Assembly (NCBI GenBank): GCA_900548565.1
Contig: URKV01000084.1
Coordinates: 1-8,024, forward strand
DNA from: an uncultured Collinsella sp.
Lineage (GTDB): Bacteria > Actinomycetota > Coriobacteriia > Coriobacteriales > Coriobacteriaceae
Direction: 5' to 3'
Length of the DNA: 8,024 nt
Each line of letters starts with the position of its first letter. Within the stretch, counting starts at the first letter, position 1. Made by a program: the position numbers and the translations under genes. Shown here piece after piece: positions 1 to 6,294 of the stretch. The notes below the pieces were generated by a model. That model saw only the letters and a program-made list of their open reading frames with translations, had not been told where the DNA came from and made no database searches.

Positions 1-25
1 AGCGTCAGATGTGTATAAGAGACAG
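1..25. other. Nextera transposon adapter (read 1 side), not native sequence
   Basis: Positions 7-25 are the 19-base Tn5 mosaic end AGATGTGTATAAGAGACAG, preceded by AGCGTC, the tail of the Nextera read-1 adapter. The native insert therefore begins at 26. Any peptide beginning MYKRQ or MCIRDR here is adapter translation. Confidence 0.98.
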
Positions 26-1023
26 GTCTCGGCGGTGTGCAGCTGCTTCAGGCCATTGGCGGCGATAACGTCGGCCAGGACGTTCTCGGGGAACGTCTTG
101 GGGAAGGCGACCTCGACGTCAAACGTCGGATCGTACTCGGTCATCGTCACAAAGTGCGAAAGCTTGATCTGCTCGCGCTCAAAGCCGTCGAACTCCTTGT
201 CCGTGAACACGCGGGTCATCTGACGAGCGCGGTCGGGACGGAAGTTAAAGAAGATAGCCGCGTCGCCCTCGTGGATGCCCTCGTTGTGGGCAGCGAAGGG
301 CTCGACGAACTCGTCGCCGCGCGGATCCTTCTCGTAGTAGGCCTTGATACCGGAAACGGGGTCGGTATCGGCATCGGACGCGTTGACCATGACGTCGTAG
401 GCACGCTGGATGCGCTCCCAACGGTTGTCGCGGTCCATGGCCCAATAGCGGCCAGAAACGGTGGCGACGCGAGCGTCGCAACCGGTCTCCTCGGAAATCT
501 TAGCCAGGAAGGCGCAGAACTCGCTCATGTAGCCGGCACCGGACTGCGGGTCAACGTCGCGGCCATCCATGAAGGCGTGGACGCGAACGGTCTTGACACC
601 GTGCTCGGCAGCCATCTTGACCAGAGCCTCGACGTGGTTCATATGAGAATGAACACCGCCAGGGCTCATAAGGCCCATGAGGTGGAGAGTCTTGCCGTCA
701 GCCTTGACGTCGTCCATAGCCTTGACGAAGACCTCGTTCTTGGCGATGGAGCCGTCCTTGATGGCGTTGTTGATGCGCGAAAGCTCCTGGAACACGATGC
801 GGCCGGCACCGATGTTGAGGTGACCCACCTCGGAGTTGCCCATCTGGCCATCGGGAAGACCCACGTCCTCGCCCGAAGCGCCGAGCGTGGTGTGGGGGTA
901 CTTCTCGTACAGGCTATCAAGGAAGGGCGTCTTGGCAGCGGCGACGGCGTTCTCGCCATCGGCCGGAGCCAGGCCGCAGCCGTCCATGATGATCAGGAGT
1001 GCAGGAAGATGACGCTGTGCCAT
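26..1023 (-). CDS. gpmI: 2,3-bisphosphoglycerate-independent phosphoglycerate mutase, 3' end missing (partial)
   Basis: Interconverts 3-phosphoglycerate and 2-phosphoglycerate in glycolysis through a phosphoserine intermediate; a metal-dependent cytosolic enzyme of the alkaline phosphatase superfamily. The minus-strand frame from ATG at 1023 gives about 332 residues starting MAQRHLPALLIIMDGCG. Visible family residues are Asp14 in MDG (metal), Ser64 in GNSEVGH (the phosphorylated serine), His125 in VHSH, Arg155-Asp156 in DGRDVDP, Arg185 and Arg192 around SGRYWAMDRDNRW, and Arg262/Arg265 in FNFRPDR. The frame ends at GLKQLHTAE, just before the usual TEKY segment, because the adapter begins there. 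The family is about 510 residues, so roughly 180 are missing, including the catalytic lysine and the C-terminal metal ligands. The start is 5 nt after the tpiA stop, with only a weak AGGA, so translational coupling is likely. The usual MDGWG has Cys in place of Trp. Confidence 0.95.
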
Positions 1024-1028
1024 ATGTC

Positions 1029-1796
1029 CTACTCGCCTGCCTTGACGACCATAGAGGCGAAGTCGGCAGCCTTGAGCGAAGCGCCGCCCACGAGGGCGCC
1101 GTCAACGTCGGGCTTGGCGACGAGCTCGGCGATGTTGCCGGGCTTGGCAGAGCCACCATAGAGAACGCGGATGCCGTTGGCGAGCTCCTCGCCGAACATC
1201 TCCTTGAGGGTCTCACGGATAGCGCCGCAGACCTCCTGAGCGTCCTCGGCGGTAGCGGTCTTGCCGGTGCCGATGGCCCAGATGGGCTCGTAGGCGACGA
1301 CGACCTGCTTGGGGCAGGTGATCTCGAGACCCTCGAGACCAGCCTTGACCTGGTTCACGACGTGCTCGACATAGGTGCCAGCCTCGCGGACCTCGAGGGA
1401 CTCGCCGCAGCAGAAGACGGGAACAAGACCGGCGGCAACGAGGGCCTTGGCCTTCTTGTTCTGGTCCTCGTCGGTCTCGTGGAAGTAGTCGCGACGCTCG
1501 GAGTGACCGATGATGCAGTAGGTGCAGCCAGCGGACTTGAGCATGTCGCAAGAGGACTCACCGGTGAAGGCACCCTTGGCCTCCCAGTACACGTTCTGTG
1601 CACCGAGGGCGATGGGGGCAGCCTGAATGCGGTCATGAACCGTGGTGATGTCGATGGTCGGAGGGCAGACGAGCACCTCGACGCCAGCCGGAACCTCGGG
1701 CAGAGCCTGAGCCAGCTCGTCGGCGAGCTTGGCGGCCTCGGCGACGTCGTTGTTCATCTTCCAGTTACCAGCGATAAGAAGGGTGCGATTAGGCAT
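1029..1796 (-). CDS. tpiA: Triosephosphate isomerase
   Basis: Cytosolic TIM-barrel enzyme, normally a homodimer, that interconverts dihydroxyacetone phosphate and glyceraldehyde-3-phosphate. The product is 255 residues, normal for the family. Lys13 lies in NWKMN, catalytic His98 in IIGHSERR, and catalytic Glu170 in AYEPIWAIGTG, which leads into the phosphate-gripping loop 6 (171-181). The glycine-rich phosphate-binding stretches YGGSAKPGN (213-221) and ALVGGASL (234-241) are also present. The frame is open upstream to 1859, but ATG at 1796 gives the family-typical N-terminus MPNRTLLIAGNWKMN and has a GGAGG ribosome binding site 9 nt upstream inside the end of pgk. The start overlaps the pgk stop by 8 nt (ATGCCTAA), and gpmI follows 5 nt after the stop, so pgk-tpiA-gpmI are very probably co-transcribed. 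No key residue is missing. Confidence 0.98.
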   Translation of the reverse strand: MPNRTLLIAGNWKMNNDVAEAAKLADELAQALPEVPAGVEVLVCPPTIDITTVHDRIQAAPIALGAQNVYWEAKGAFTGESSCDMLKSAGCTYCIIGHSERRDYFHETDEDQNKKAKALVAAGLVPVFCCGESLEVREAGTYVEHVVNQVKAGLEGLEITCPKQVVVAYEPIWAIGTGKTATAEDAQEVCGAIRETLKEMFGEELANGIRVLYGGSAKPGNIAELVAKPDVDGALVGGASLKAADFASMVVKAGE

Positions 1797-2979
1797 CGAG
1801 AAGCGCCTCCACTCCGGGCAGGGCCTTACCCTCGACGAGCTCCATGGAAGCGCCACCACCGGTGGAGATCCAGCTCATCTTGTCGGCCAGGTTGAACTTG
1901 TTGACAGCTGCGACAGAGTCGCCACCGCCGATGATCGAGGTGCAGTCGGCCTCGGCGACAGCCTCGGCGATAGCCTGGGTGCCGTGAGCGAAGTTGTCGA
2001 ACTCGAAGACGCCCATGGGGCCGTTCCAGAACACGGTCTTGGCGCCCTTGACGGCCTCGGCGTAGAGCTCCTCGGTCTTGGGGCCGATGTCCATGCCCTC
2101 ACGATCGTCGGGGATAGCGTCGGAAGCGACAACCTCGGGGACAGCGTCCTCGCCAAAGTGATCGGCAACGCGGTTGTCGATGGGGAGCAGGATCTTGACG
2201 CCCTTCTCCTCGGCCTTCTTAAGCATCTCGCCGGCGCGCTCGACCCAGTCCTCTTCCTTGAGGGACTGACCAACGGACAGGCCCTGAGCCAGGAAGAAGG
2301 TGTAGGCCATACCGCCACCGATGATCAGGGTGTCAGCGGAGTCGATGAGGTGATCGAGAACGCCGATCTTGGAGGAAACCTTGGAACCGCCGACGATAGC
2401 GACGAAGGGGCGCTCGGGCTCGGCGAAGATACCGGTCAGCGTGTCGACCTCCTTCTCGAGCAGGAAGCCGGCGACGGCAGGCAGGTAAGCGGCGGGGCCC
2501 ACGACGGAACCCTGGGCGCGGTGAGCGGTGCCGAAGGCATCGAGAACGAAGACGTCACCATAGGAAGCGAGCTTCTTGGCGATCTCGGGATCGTTCTTCT
2601 TCTCACGCTTATCGAAGCGGACGTTCTCGAGAACGAGAACCTTGCCCGGCTCGACGGCAGCGACAGCCTCGGCAGCCTTCTCGCCGTAAGTGTCGGCGAC
2701 AAAGGCAACGTCGAGACCAGAGAGCTCGGCGAGCTTCTTGGCGACGGGCTCGAGGGACAGCTCGGGCTGGAAGCCGGTGCCATCGGGACGGCCGAGGTGG
2801 CTCATGAGGATGACGCGAGCGTTGTGCTCAACGAGATAGTTGATGGTGGGCAGGGCAGCCTTGATACGGGTGGTGTCGCCAACGACGCCATCCTTGATAG
2901 GCACGTTGAAGTCAACGCGGACGAGAACGCGCTTGCCGTCGACATCGATGTCGCGGACGGTCTTCTTGGTAAAGGCCAT
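1789..2979 (-). CDS. pgk: Phosphoglycerate kinase
   Basis: Transfers phosphate from 1,3-bisphosphoglycerate to ADP, the first ATP-forming step of glycolysis; monomeric two-domain cytosolic enzyme. The product is 396 residues, as usual for bacteria. The N-terminal substrate domain shows RVDFNVP (21-27), HLGRPDG (61-67) and DAFGTAHR with Arg154. The C-terminal nucleotide domain shows GGSKVSSKI (197-205), NGPMGVFE (319-326), GGGDSVAA (351-358) and STGGGASMELV (372-382). The frame is open upstream to 3015, but ATG at 2979 matches the family N-terminus and has GAAAGG 11 nt upstream at 2991-2996. The upstream ATG at 3015 lies inside a leader hairpin and has no ribosome binding site. A terminator separates this gene from gapA, so it probably leads the pgk-tpiA-gpmI transcript from its own promoter or from read-through; I could not identify a convincing promoter in the roughly 55 nt available. 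Confidence 0.98.
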   Translation of the reverse strand: MAFTKKTVRDIDVDGKRVLVRVDFNVPIKDGVVGDTTRIKAALPTINYLVEHNARVILMSHLGRPDGTGFQPELSLEPVAKKLAELSGLDVAFVADTYGEKAAEAVAAVEPGKVLVLENVRFDKREKKNDPEIAKKLASYGDVFVLDAFGTAHRAQGSVVGPAAYLPAVAGFLLEKEVDTLTGIFAEPERPFVAIVGGSKVSSKIGVLDHLIDSADTLIIGGGMAYTFFLAQGLSVGQSLKEEDWVERAGEMLKKAEEKGVKILLPIDNRVADHFGEDAVPEVVASDAIPDDREGMDIGPKTEELYAEAVKGAKTVFWNGPMGVFEFDNFAHGTQAIAEAVAEADCTSIIGGGDSVAAVNKFNLADKMSWISTGGGASMELVEGKALPGVEALLDA

Positions 2980-3002
2980 GTTTGCTTCTACCTTTCGTAC
3001 GT

Positions 3003-3025
3003 GTCTGCCTCCCATTACGGCAGAC
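3003..3025 (-). promoter_or_regulatory. Small hairpin in the pgk leader
   Basis: A perfect 7-bp inverted repeat, GTCTGCC (3003-3009) and GGCAGAC (3019-3025), encloses a 9-nt loop. It lies between the gapA terminator and the pgk ribosome binding site, ending 6 nt before GAAAGG. In the pgk mRNA it could affect stability or ribosome access; as DNA it could be an operator. No U-tract follows, so it is not a terminator. Confidence 0.4.
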
Positions 3026-3035
3026 GATTTCCTAT

Positions 3036-3083
3036 AAAAAAGGGCGCGACCCTAGGGTGTAAGCCCTATAAGGCCGCGCCCTT
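3036..3083 (-). terminator. Intrinsic terminator of gapA
   Basis: In the minus-strand transcript a 9-bp perfect stem (3075-3083 pairing with 3040-3048, AAGGGCGCG against CGCGCCCTT) is followed by six U (3041-3036). Inside it, two more G-C pairs (3072-3073 with 3050-3051) and a 5-bp stem TAGGG/CCCTA (3053-3057 with 3064-3068) extend the fold. It begins 38 nt after the gapA stop. The plus-strand side has no good T-run, so it acts in the gapA direction. It should reduce gapA read-through into pgk. Confidence 0.9.
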
Positions 3084-3120
3084 CTTTAGACGCTCAACGA
3101 GCTATTCGCTAAAAGCTAAA

Positions 3121-4146
3121 TTAAGCAACGAACTTCTCGAAGTACTTGATGGTGCGGACCATCTGAGAGGTGTAAGAGTTCTCGTTGTCGTACCAAGAGG
3201 TGACCTGAACGAGGGTCTGGCCGTTGCCGAGGTCAGAGCACATGGTCTGAGTGGCGTCGAAGATGGAGCCGTGGGTCTCGCCGATGATGTCGGTGGAGAC
3301 GATGTCGTCCTCGTTGTAACCGAAGGTCTCGGAGATGGTGGCAGCGTAGGCCTTCATAGCGGCGTTAACCTCGTCGACGGTGACCTTCTTGTCAACGACA
3401 GCGTAGAGGTTGGTGATAGAGCCGGTCGGCGTCGGGACGCGCTGGGCGGCACCGATGAGCTTACCGTTGAGCTCGGGGAGAACCAGGCCGATGGCCTTGG
3501 CAGCACCGGTGGTGTTGGGGACGATGTTGACGGCGCAGGCGCGGCTACGACGCTTGTTGCCCTTGCGCTGCGGGCCGTCGAGCGGCATCTGGTCGCCGGT
3601 CCAGGCGTGAATGGTGGTCATGATGCCGGACACGATGGGAGCGAAGTCGTTCAGACCCTTGGCCATCGGGGCGAGGCAGTTGGTGGTGCAGGAAGCAGCG
3701 GAGATGATGTTGTCCTCAGCGGTCAGCGTCTCATGGTTGACGTTGTACACGATGGTGGGCAGATCGCTGCCGGCCGGAGCGGAGATGACGACCTTCTTGG
3801 CGCCAGCGTTGATGTGGGCCTGAGCCTTAGCCTTGCTGGTGTAGAAGCCAGTGCACTCGAGAACGACGTCGACGTCGAGGTCGCCCCAAGGCAGGTTGTT
3901 GGCGTCGGCCTCCTTGTAGATCTTGATCTCCTTGCCGTCAACGGTGATGGAATCCTCGCCAGCAACGACCTCGTGATCGCGAGCGTAGTTGCCCTGCGTG
4001 GAGTCGTACTTCAGCAGGTAAGCGAGCATATCGGGAGAGGTGAGGTCGTTGATAGCGACGATCTCGGAGCCCTCATGACCGAACATCTGACGGAAAGCCA
4101 GACGACCGATGCGACCGAAGCCGTTAATAGCAACCTTTACTGCCAT
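3121..4146 (-). CDS. gapA: Glyceraldehyde-3-phosphate dehydrogenase, type I
   Basis: Oxidises glyceraldehyde-3-phosphate to 1,3-bisphosphoglycerate with NAD and phosphate; normally a cytosolic homotetramer. The product is 341 residues. The Rossmann dinucleotide loop is INGFGRIGR (7-15). Asp34 in INDL, after the second beta strand, points to NAD rather than NADP. The catalytic motif ASCTTNC places Cys153, and His180 lies in TTIHAWTGDQ. The substrate and structural segments RKGNKRRSRA, NIVPNTTGAAKAIG and WYDNENSYTSQM follow in the usual order. The frame is open upstream to 4248, but ATG at 4146 gives the standard start MAVKVAINGFG with a strong AAAGGAG at 4152-4158, 5 nt away. A promoter lies about 75 nt upstream and a terminator follows the stop, so gapA can be its own transcript, as expected for a very highly expressed gene. 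Confidence 0.98.
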   Translation of the reverse strand: MAVKVAINGFGRIGRLAFRQMFGHEGSEIVAINDLTSPDMLAYLLKYDSTQGNYARDHEVVAGEDSITVDGKEIKIYKEADANNLPWGDLDVDVVLECTGFYTSKAKAQAHINAGAKKVVISAPAGSDLPTIVYNVNHETLTAEDNIISAASCTTNCLAPMAKGLNDFAPIVSGIMTTIHAWTGDQMPLDGPQRKGNKRRSRACAVNIVPNTTGAAKAIGLVLPELNGKLIGAAQRVPTPTGSITNLYAVVDKKVTVDEVNAAMKAYAATISETFGYNEDDIVSTDIIGETHGSIFDATQTMCSDLGNGQTLVQVTSWYDNENSYTSQMVRTIKYFEKFVA

Positions 4147-4163
4147 TGTGTCTCCTTTCGTAA

Positions 4164-4198
4164 GGCCCCCGCGAGCTACAGCGCCCGCCGTTGAGGCC
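4164..4198 (-). promoter_or_regulatory. Possible hairpin in the gapA 5' leader
   Basis: In the minus-strand transcript GGCCUC (4198-4193) can pair with GGGGCC (4169-4164) across a GC-rich 23-nt loop that may fold further. It ends 5 nt before the AAAGGAG ribosome binding site. It could be an mRNA-stabilising leader for an abundant transcript. The pairing is short, and GC-rich sequence yields such stems easily. Confidence 0.3.
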
Positions 4199-4218
4199 CA
4201 CAAACTAACCACTCGCCT

Positions 4219-4248
4219 AATATACCTTTTTTTTGACTTGAATTTCAC
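4219..4248 (-). promoter_or_regulatory. Probable gapA promoter
   Basis: On the minus strand a -10 box TATATT (4224-4219, 5 of 6 to consensus) lies 18 nt after a -35-like GTGAAA (4248-4243, 4 of 6). The spacer contains a run of eight A (4234-4227). The predicted transcription start near 4212 would give a leader of about 65 nt. It stands in the only clearly AT-rich stretch of the window, directly upstream of gapA. Confidence 0.55.
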
Positions 4249-4280
4249 GAGAATGCTCGAAATTGAAAATCAAATTTACG

Positions 4281-4294
4281 TTAAAACGTTTTAA
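4281..4294. promoter_or_regulatory. 14-bp palindrome, candidate LacI-family operator
   Basis: TTAAAACGTTTTAA is a perfect palindrome with a central CG, the hallmark of operators bound by LacI/GalR-family regulators. It matches 12 of 14 positions of a CcpA-type site TGAAAACGTTTTCA. It lies upstream of the predicted gapA promoter (centre near -75) and about 40 nt after the whiA stop. The regulator is not in the window. Confidence 0.45.
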
Positions 4295-4339
4295 AGAATA
4301 AAATAGCAGCTAAATCCGTATATAAGTCGATACTTCAAA

Positions 4340-5269
4340 CTACTTGTTTGCTTCAATGAGCTTTTCAAGCCTCAAAACGCGATGGTACAGGGCAGACTTC
4401 GACAAGGGAGGGTCAGCCATCTCGCCCAGATCGCGCAGCGACAGATCGGGATAGCGCTCGCGTAGGTCGCAAAAGACCGCCAAGGCGTCCGGAAGCGTGT
4501 CGCGCAAACCCCGCTGTTCGAGCTCATCGATCAACGCAAGCTGATGTTGGGCGGCACCCGCACTTCTGGTCTGGTTGGCGAGCTCGGCATTCACGCGACG
4601 GTTCACATCGTTCTTAACCAACTTGACCGCGCGCGCCTCCTCGATCTCGGCAACGCTGCGCTTGGCACCAATCAGCTTTAGAAGATGCTCGATTTCCTCG
4701 GCGCTCTTAATGTAGACAGCAAAGGATCCGCGCCGCGCGTTAACGCGCGCATGGACCCCAATCTGCTCCAATAGATCGCAAAGCCCCCGGGCATACTGCT
4801 CGCCCTGCACCGCGATCTCCAAATGAAAGTCGCCGCGGGGATCGGCCACGAAACCGCCGGCGATGAGCGCGCCGCGAATGTAGGCAAGCCTGCAGCAGGG
4901 ACGAGCAACGATGTGCCGGGGAACACCAGCGACGAGCCCTCCCCTGCGGTCGAGAATGCCCAGCAGCACCAGAGCCTTGTCCAGGTCGGGTTGATCGGGC
5001 AGGGTAATGAGATAGTTACGGACCTTATGCAAGACCGATTTACGAACGGTGAATTCCGTTTTGAGCTTAAGGATGCGATGCGTCAGTGTGATCATCGTGC
5101 GCGCGACGGCACCCGTCTCGGTCGCGACCGTCAAACGATACCGCCCGGAGCCGGCCAGCGAAAGTGTACCGCTCACACGCGTCAGGGCGGCAAGCGTCGA
5201 CAAATCGCAGTATTCACATTCGGGTTCGCAGCGCGCGAGCTCGTCACGCACCTCGGCGGTAAACGACAT
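4340..5269 (-). CDS. whiA: WhiA family DNA-binding regulator
   Basis: WhiA is a conserved Gram-positive DNA-binding protein: in Streptomyces it activates sporulation and division genes, and in Bacillus it affects division and chromosome segregation. The product has 309 residues. It shows the family start MSFTAEVRDELAR, a LAGLIDADG-homing-endonuclease-like domain with IRGALIAGGFVADP (131-144) followed by GDFHLEI, the conserved NDVNRRVNAELANQTR (220-235), and a C-terminal helix-turn-helix (about 277-305, LSLRDLGEM then SKSALYHRVLRLEKL). This fold is known to be nuclease-inactive and used for DNA binding. The start at 5269 is 6 nt after the rapZ stop with only a weak AGG, suggesting translational coupling. 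No terminator is evident after its stop, so read-through into gapA is possible. In a non-sporulating gut actinobacterium a division-related role is the likelier guess. Confidence 0.96.
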   Translation of the reverse strand: MSFTAEVRDELARCEPECEYCDLSTLAALTRVSGTLSLAGSGRYRLTVATETGAVARTMITLTHRILKLKTEFTVRKSVLHKVRNYLITLPDQPDLDKALVLLGILDRRGGLVAGVPRHIVARPCCRLAYIRGALIAGGFVADPRGDFHLEIAVQGEQYARGLCDLLEQIGVHARVNARRGSFAVYIKSAEEIEHLLKLIGAKRSVAEIEEARAVKLVKNDVNRRVNAELANQTRSAGAAQHQLALIDELEQRGLRDTLPDALAVFCDLRERYPDLSLRDLGEMADPPLSKSALYHRVLRLEKLIEANK

Positions 5270-5275
5270 GCAGAC

Positions 5276-6196
5276 CTATGCTTTCGTGTTGGCGCGCGAC
5301 AGGTCGCGATGGGAAATGCTCACGTGATACTGGGCGCCTTCCAAATAACGTGCCGTGGCCTCGGCGATGGCAACACTGCGGTGTTGACCGCCCGTGCAAC
5401 CGATGGCAATAGAAAGCTGTGGCTTGCCCTCCGCGATATAGCCGGGCATGACCGTATCGAGCAGCTGCGTCCAGGCCTTCCAGAACTCCTGGGTCTTGGG
5501 ATGGTCCAGAACAAAGTCGGAGACCTTCTTATCGAGACCGGTCATCGTGCGCATCTCGGGATCGTAGAACGGATTGGGCAGGAAGCGAACGTCGATCATA
5601 ATGTCCGCCTCGACGGGCATACCGTGCTTAAAGCCAAACGAGAACACGTGAACGTCCATGAGCTGCTGGTCGGACAACTCGGAGAACGCCATGCGCAATT
5701 TGTTGCGCAGAGCAGAGGTGCGCAAGCGGCTCGTATCGATAATCATGTCAGCTCGGTCGCGAACGCCCTGCAGCTGCAGGCGCTCGCGCTGAATCGCATC
5801 GGCCGTAGTCTCCCCCGGCTTGGCAATGGGATGGCGGCGGCGGTTTTCACTATAACGACGGATCAGCACCTCGTCAGAGGCCTCGAGAAACACGATGTCG
5901 CAGCTCATCTCGCGCTCCTCGAGTGCGGCAACGGCATCGAGCAGCTCATCGAACAAGCCCTGGCTGCGCAGGTCGCAGGTGACGGCAAGATGCCTGCCCA
6001 CGCCCGTATTGATGCCGACGAGTTCGGCAAGCTGGGCGATCAGACGCGGAGGCAGGTTGTCGATGCAAAAGTAGCCCATGTCCTCGAACACATGCATGGC
6101 CTGCGTTCGGCCCGATCCGGACATTCCGGTGATGATGACGATATCGGGGATGCGCTCCGAGCGCTCCGCCGCATCCATGGCATCTCCCTTTTGCAT
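5276..6196 (-). CDS. rapZ: RapZ/YvcJ family nucleotide-binding protein
   Basis: P-loop protein that binds and hydrolyses nucleotides. In enteric bacteria RapZ senses glucosamine-6-phosphate and controls glmS through small RNAs; in Gram-positives (YvcJ) the role is less clear. The product has 306 residues. The Walker A-like loop is GMSGSGRT (24-31), with Arg30 where most family members have Lys. CIDNLPP (44-50), VFLEASDEVLIRRYSENRRRHP (102-123), DVRFLPNP (202-209) and the C-terminal GCTGGQHRSVAIAE (266-279) are all family hallmarks. ATG at 6196 is chosen because AGGAGG (6207-6202) lies 5 nt upstream. A second ATG six codons in, at 6178, also has its own GGGAG 5 nt upstream, so a slightly shorter form is possible. 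It precedes whiA by 6 nt with no yvcK between them. A terminator-like hairpin runs right up to its ribosome binding site. Confidence 0.96.
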   Translation of the reverse strand: MQKGDAMDAAERSERIPDIVIITGMSGSGRTQAMHVFEDMGYFCIDNLPPRLIAQLAELVGINTGVGRHLAVTCDLRSQGLFDELLDAVAALEEREMSCDIVFLEASDEVLIRRYSENRRRHPIAKPGETTADAIQRERLQLQGVRDRADMIIDTSRLRTSALRNKLRMAFSELSDQQLMDVHVFSFGFKHGMPVEADIMIDVRFLPNPFYDPEMRTMTGLDKKVSDFVLDHPKTQEFWKAWTQLLDTVMPGYIAEGKPQLSIAIGCTGGQHRSVAIAEATARYLEGAQYHVSISHRDLSRANTKA

Positions 6197-6207
6197 GTGT
6201 GCCTCCT

Positions 6208-6243
6208 AAAACAAGCGCGGGACCCGGCCAGCGGATCCCGCGC
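6208..6243 (-). terminator. Terminator-like hairpin after nanE, abutting the rapZ ribosome binding site
   Basis: In the minus-strand transcript an 11-bp stem (6243-6233 with 6225-6215) has arms GCGCGGGATCC and GGGTCCCGCGC, one of the pairs being G-U, and a 7-nt loop. It is followed by TTGTTTT (6214-6208). It starts 51 nt after the nanE stop. The U-tract runs straight into AGGAGG, leaving no room for a promoter between it and rapZ. A TATACT at 6267-6262 upstream of the hairpin could be a -10 box, in which case the hairpin is in the rapZ leader, but I see no -35 box. Confidence 0.75.
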
Positions 6244-6294
6244 GATCAATTGCCTTTATTGAGTATACCGCCCCAAGCGGATACGAGGCCTGTC

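Noticed and set aside
37..1161. Plus-strand open frame at the left end
   Set aside because: It lies opposite gpmI and the end of tpiA and resembles no family. The minus-strand frame is unmistakable phosphoglycerate mutase.
3049..3058. Palindrome ACCCTAGGGT as an operator
   Set aside because: It lies in the loop of the gapA terminator, and part of it is better explained by the inner terminator stem.
1729..4194. Long plus-strand open frame across pgk and gapA
   Set aside because: It is antisense to well-conserved pgk and gapA, crosses their intergenic terminator, and its protein is low-complexity with no recognisable family. It is an effect of GC-rich codon use.
4227..4234. Run of eight T on the plus strand as a terminator
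   Set aside because: No gene is transcribed rightward into it and no stem precedes it. On the minus strand it is the A-tract in the spacer of the predicted gapA promoter.
4823..6262. Plus-strand open frame of 479 codons opposite whiA and rapZ
   Set aside because: It is a mirror of rapZ and whiA codons, with no domain, no ribosome binding site and no promoter. Both opposite-strand genes carry full family signatures.
6262..6267. TATACT as a rapZ promoter -10 box
   Set aside because: There is no -35-like hexamer at 16-18 nt, so it is mentioned as a possibility only and not listed as a promoter.
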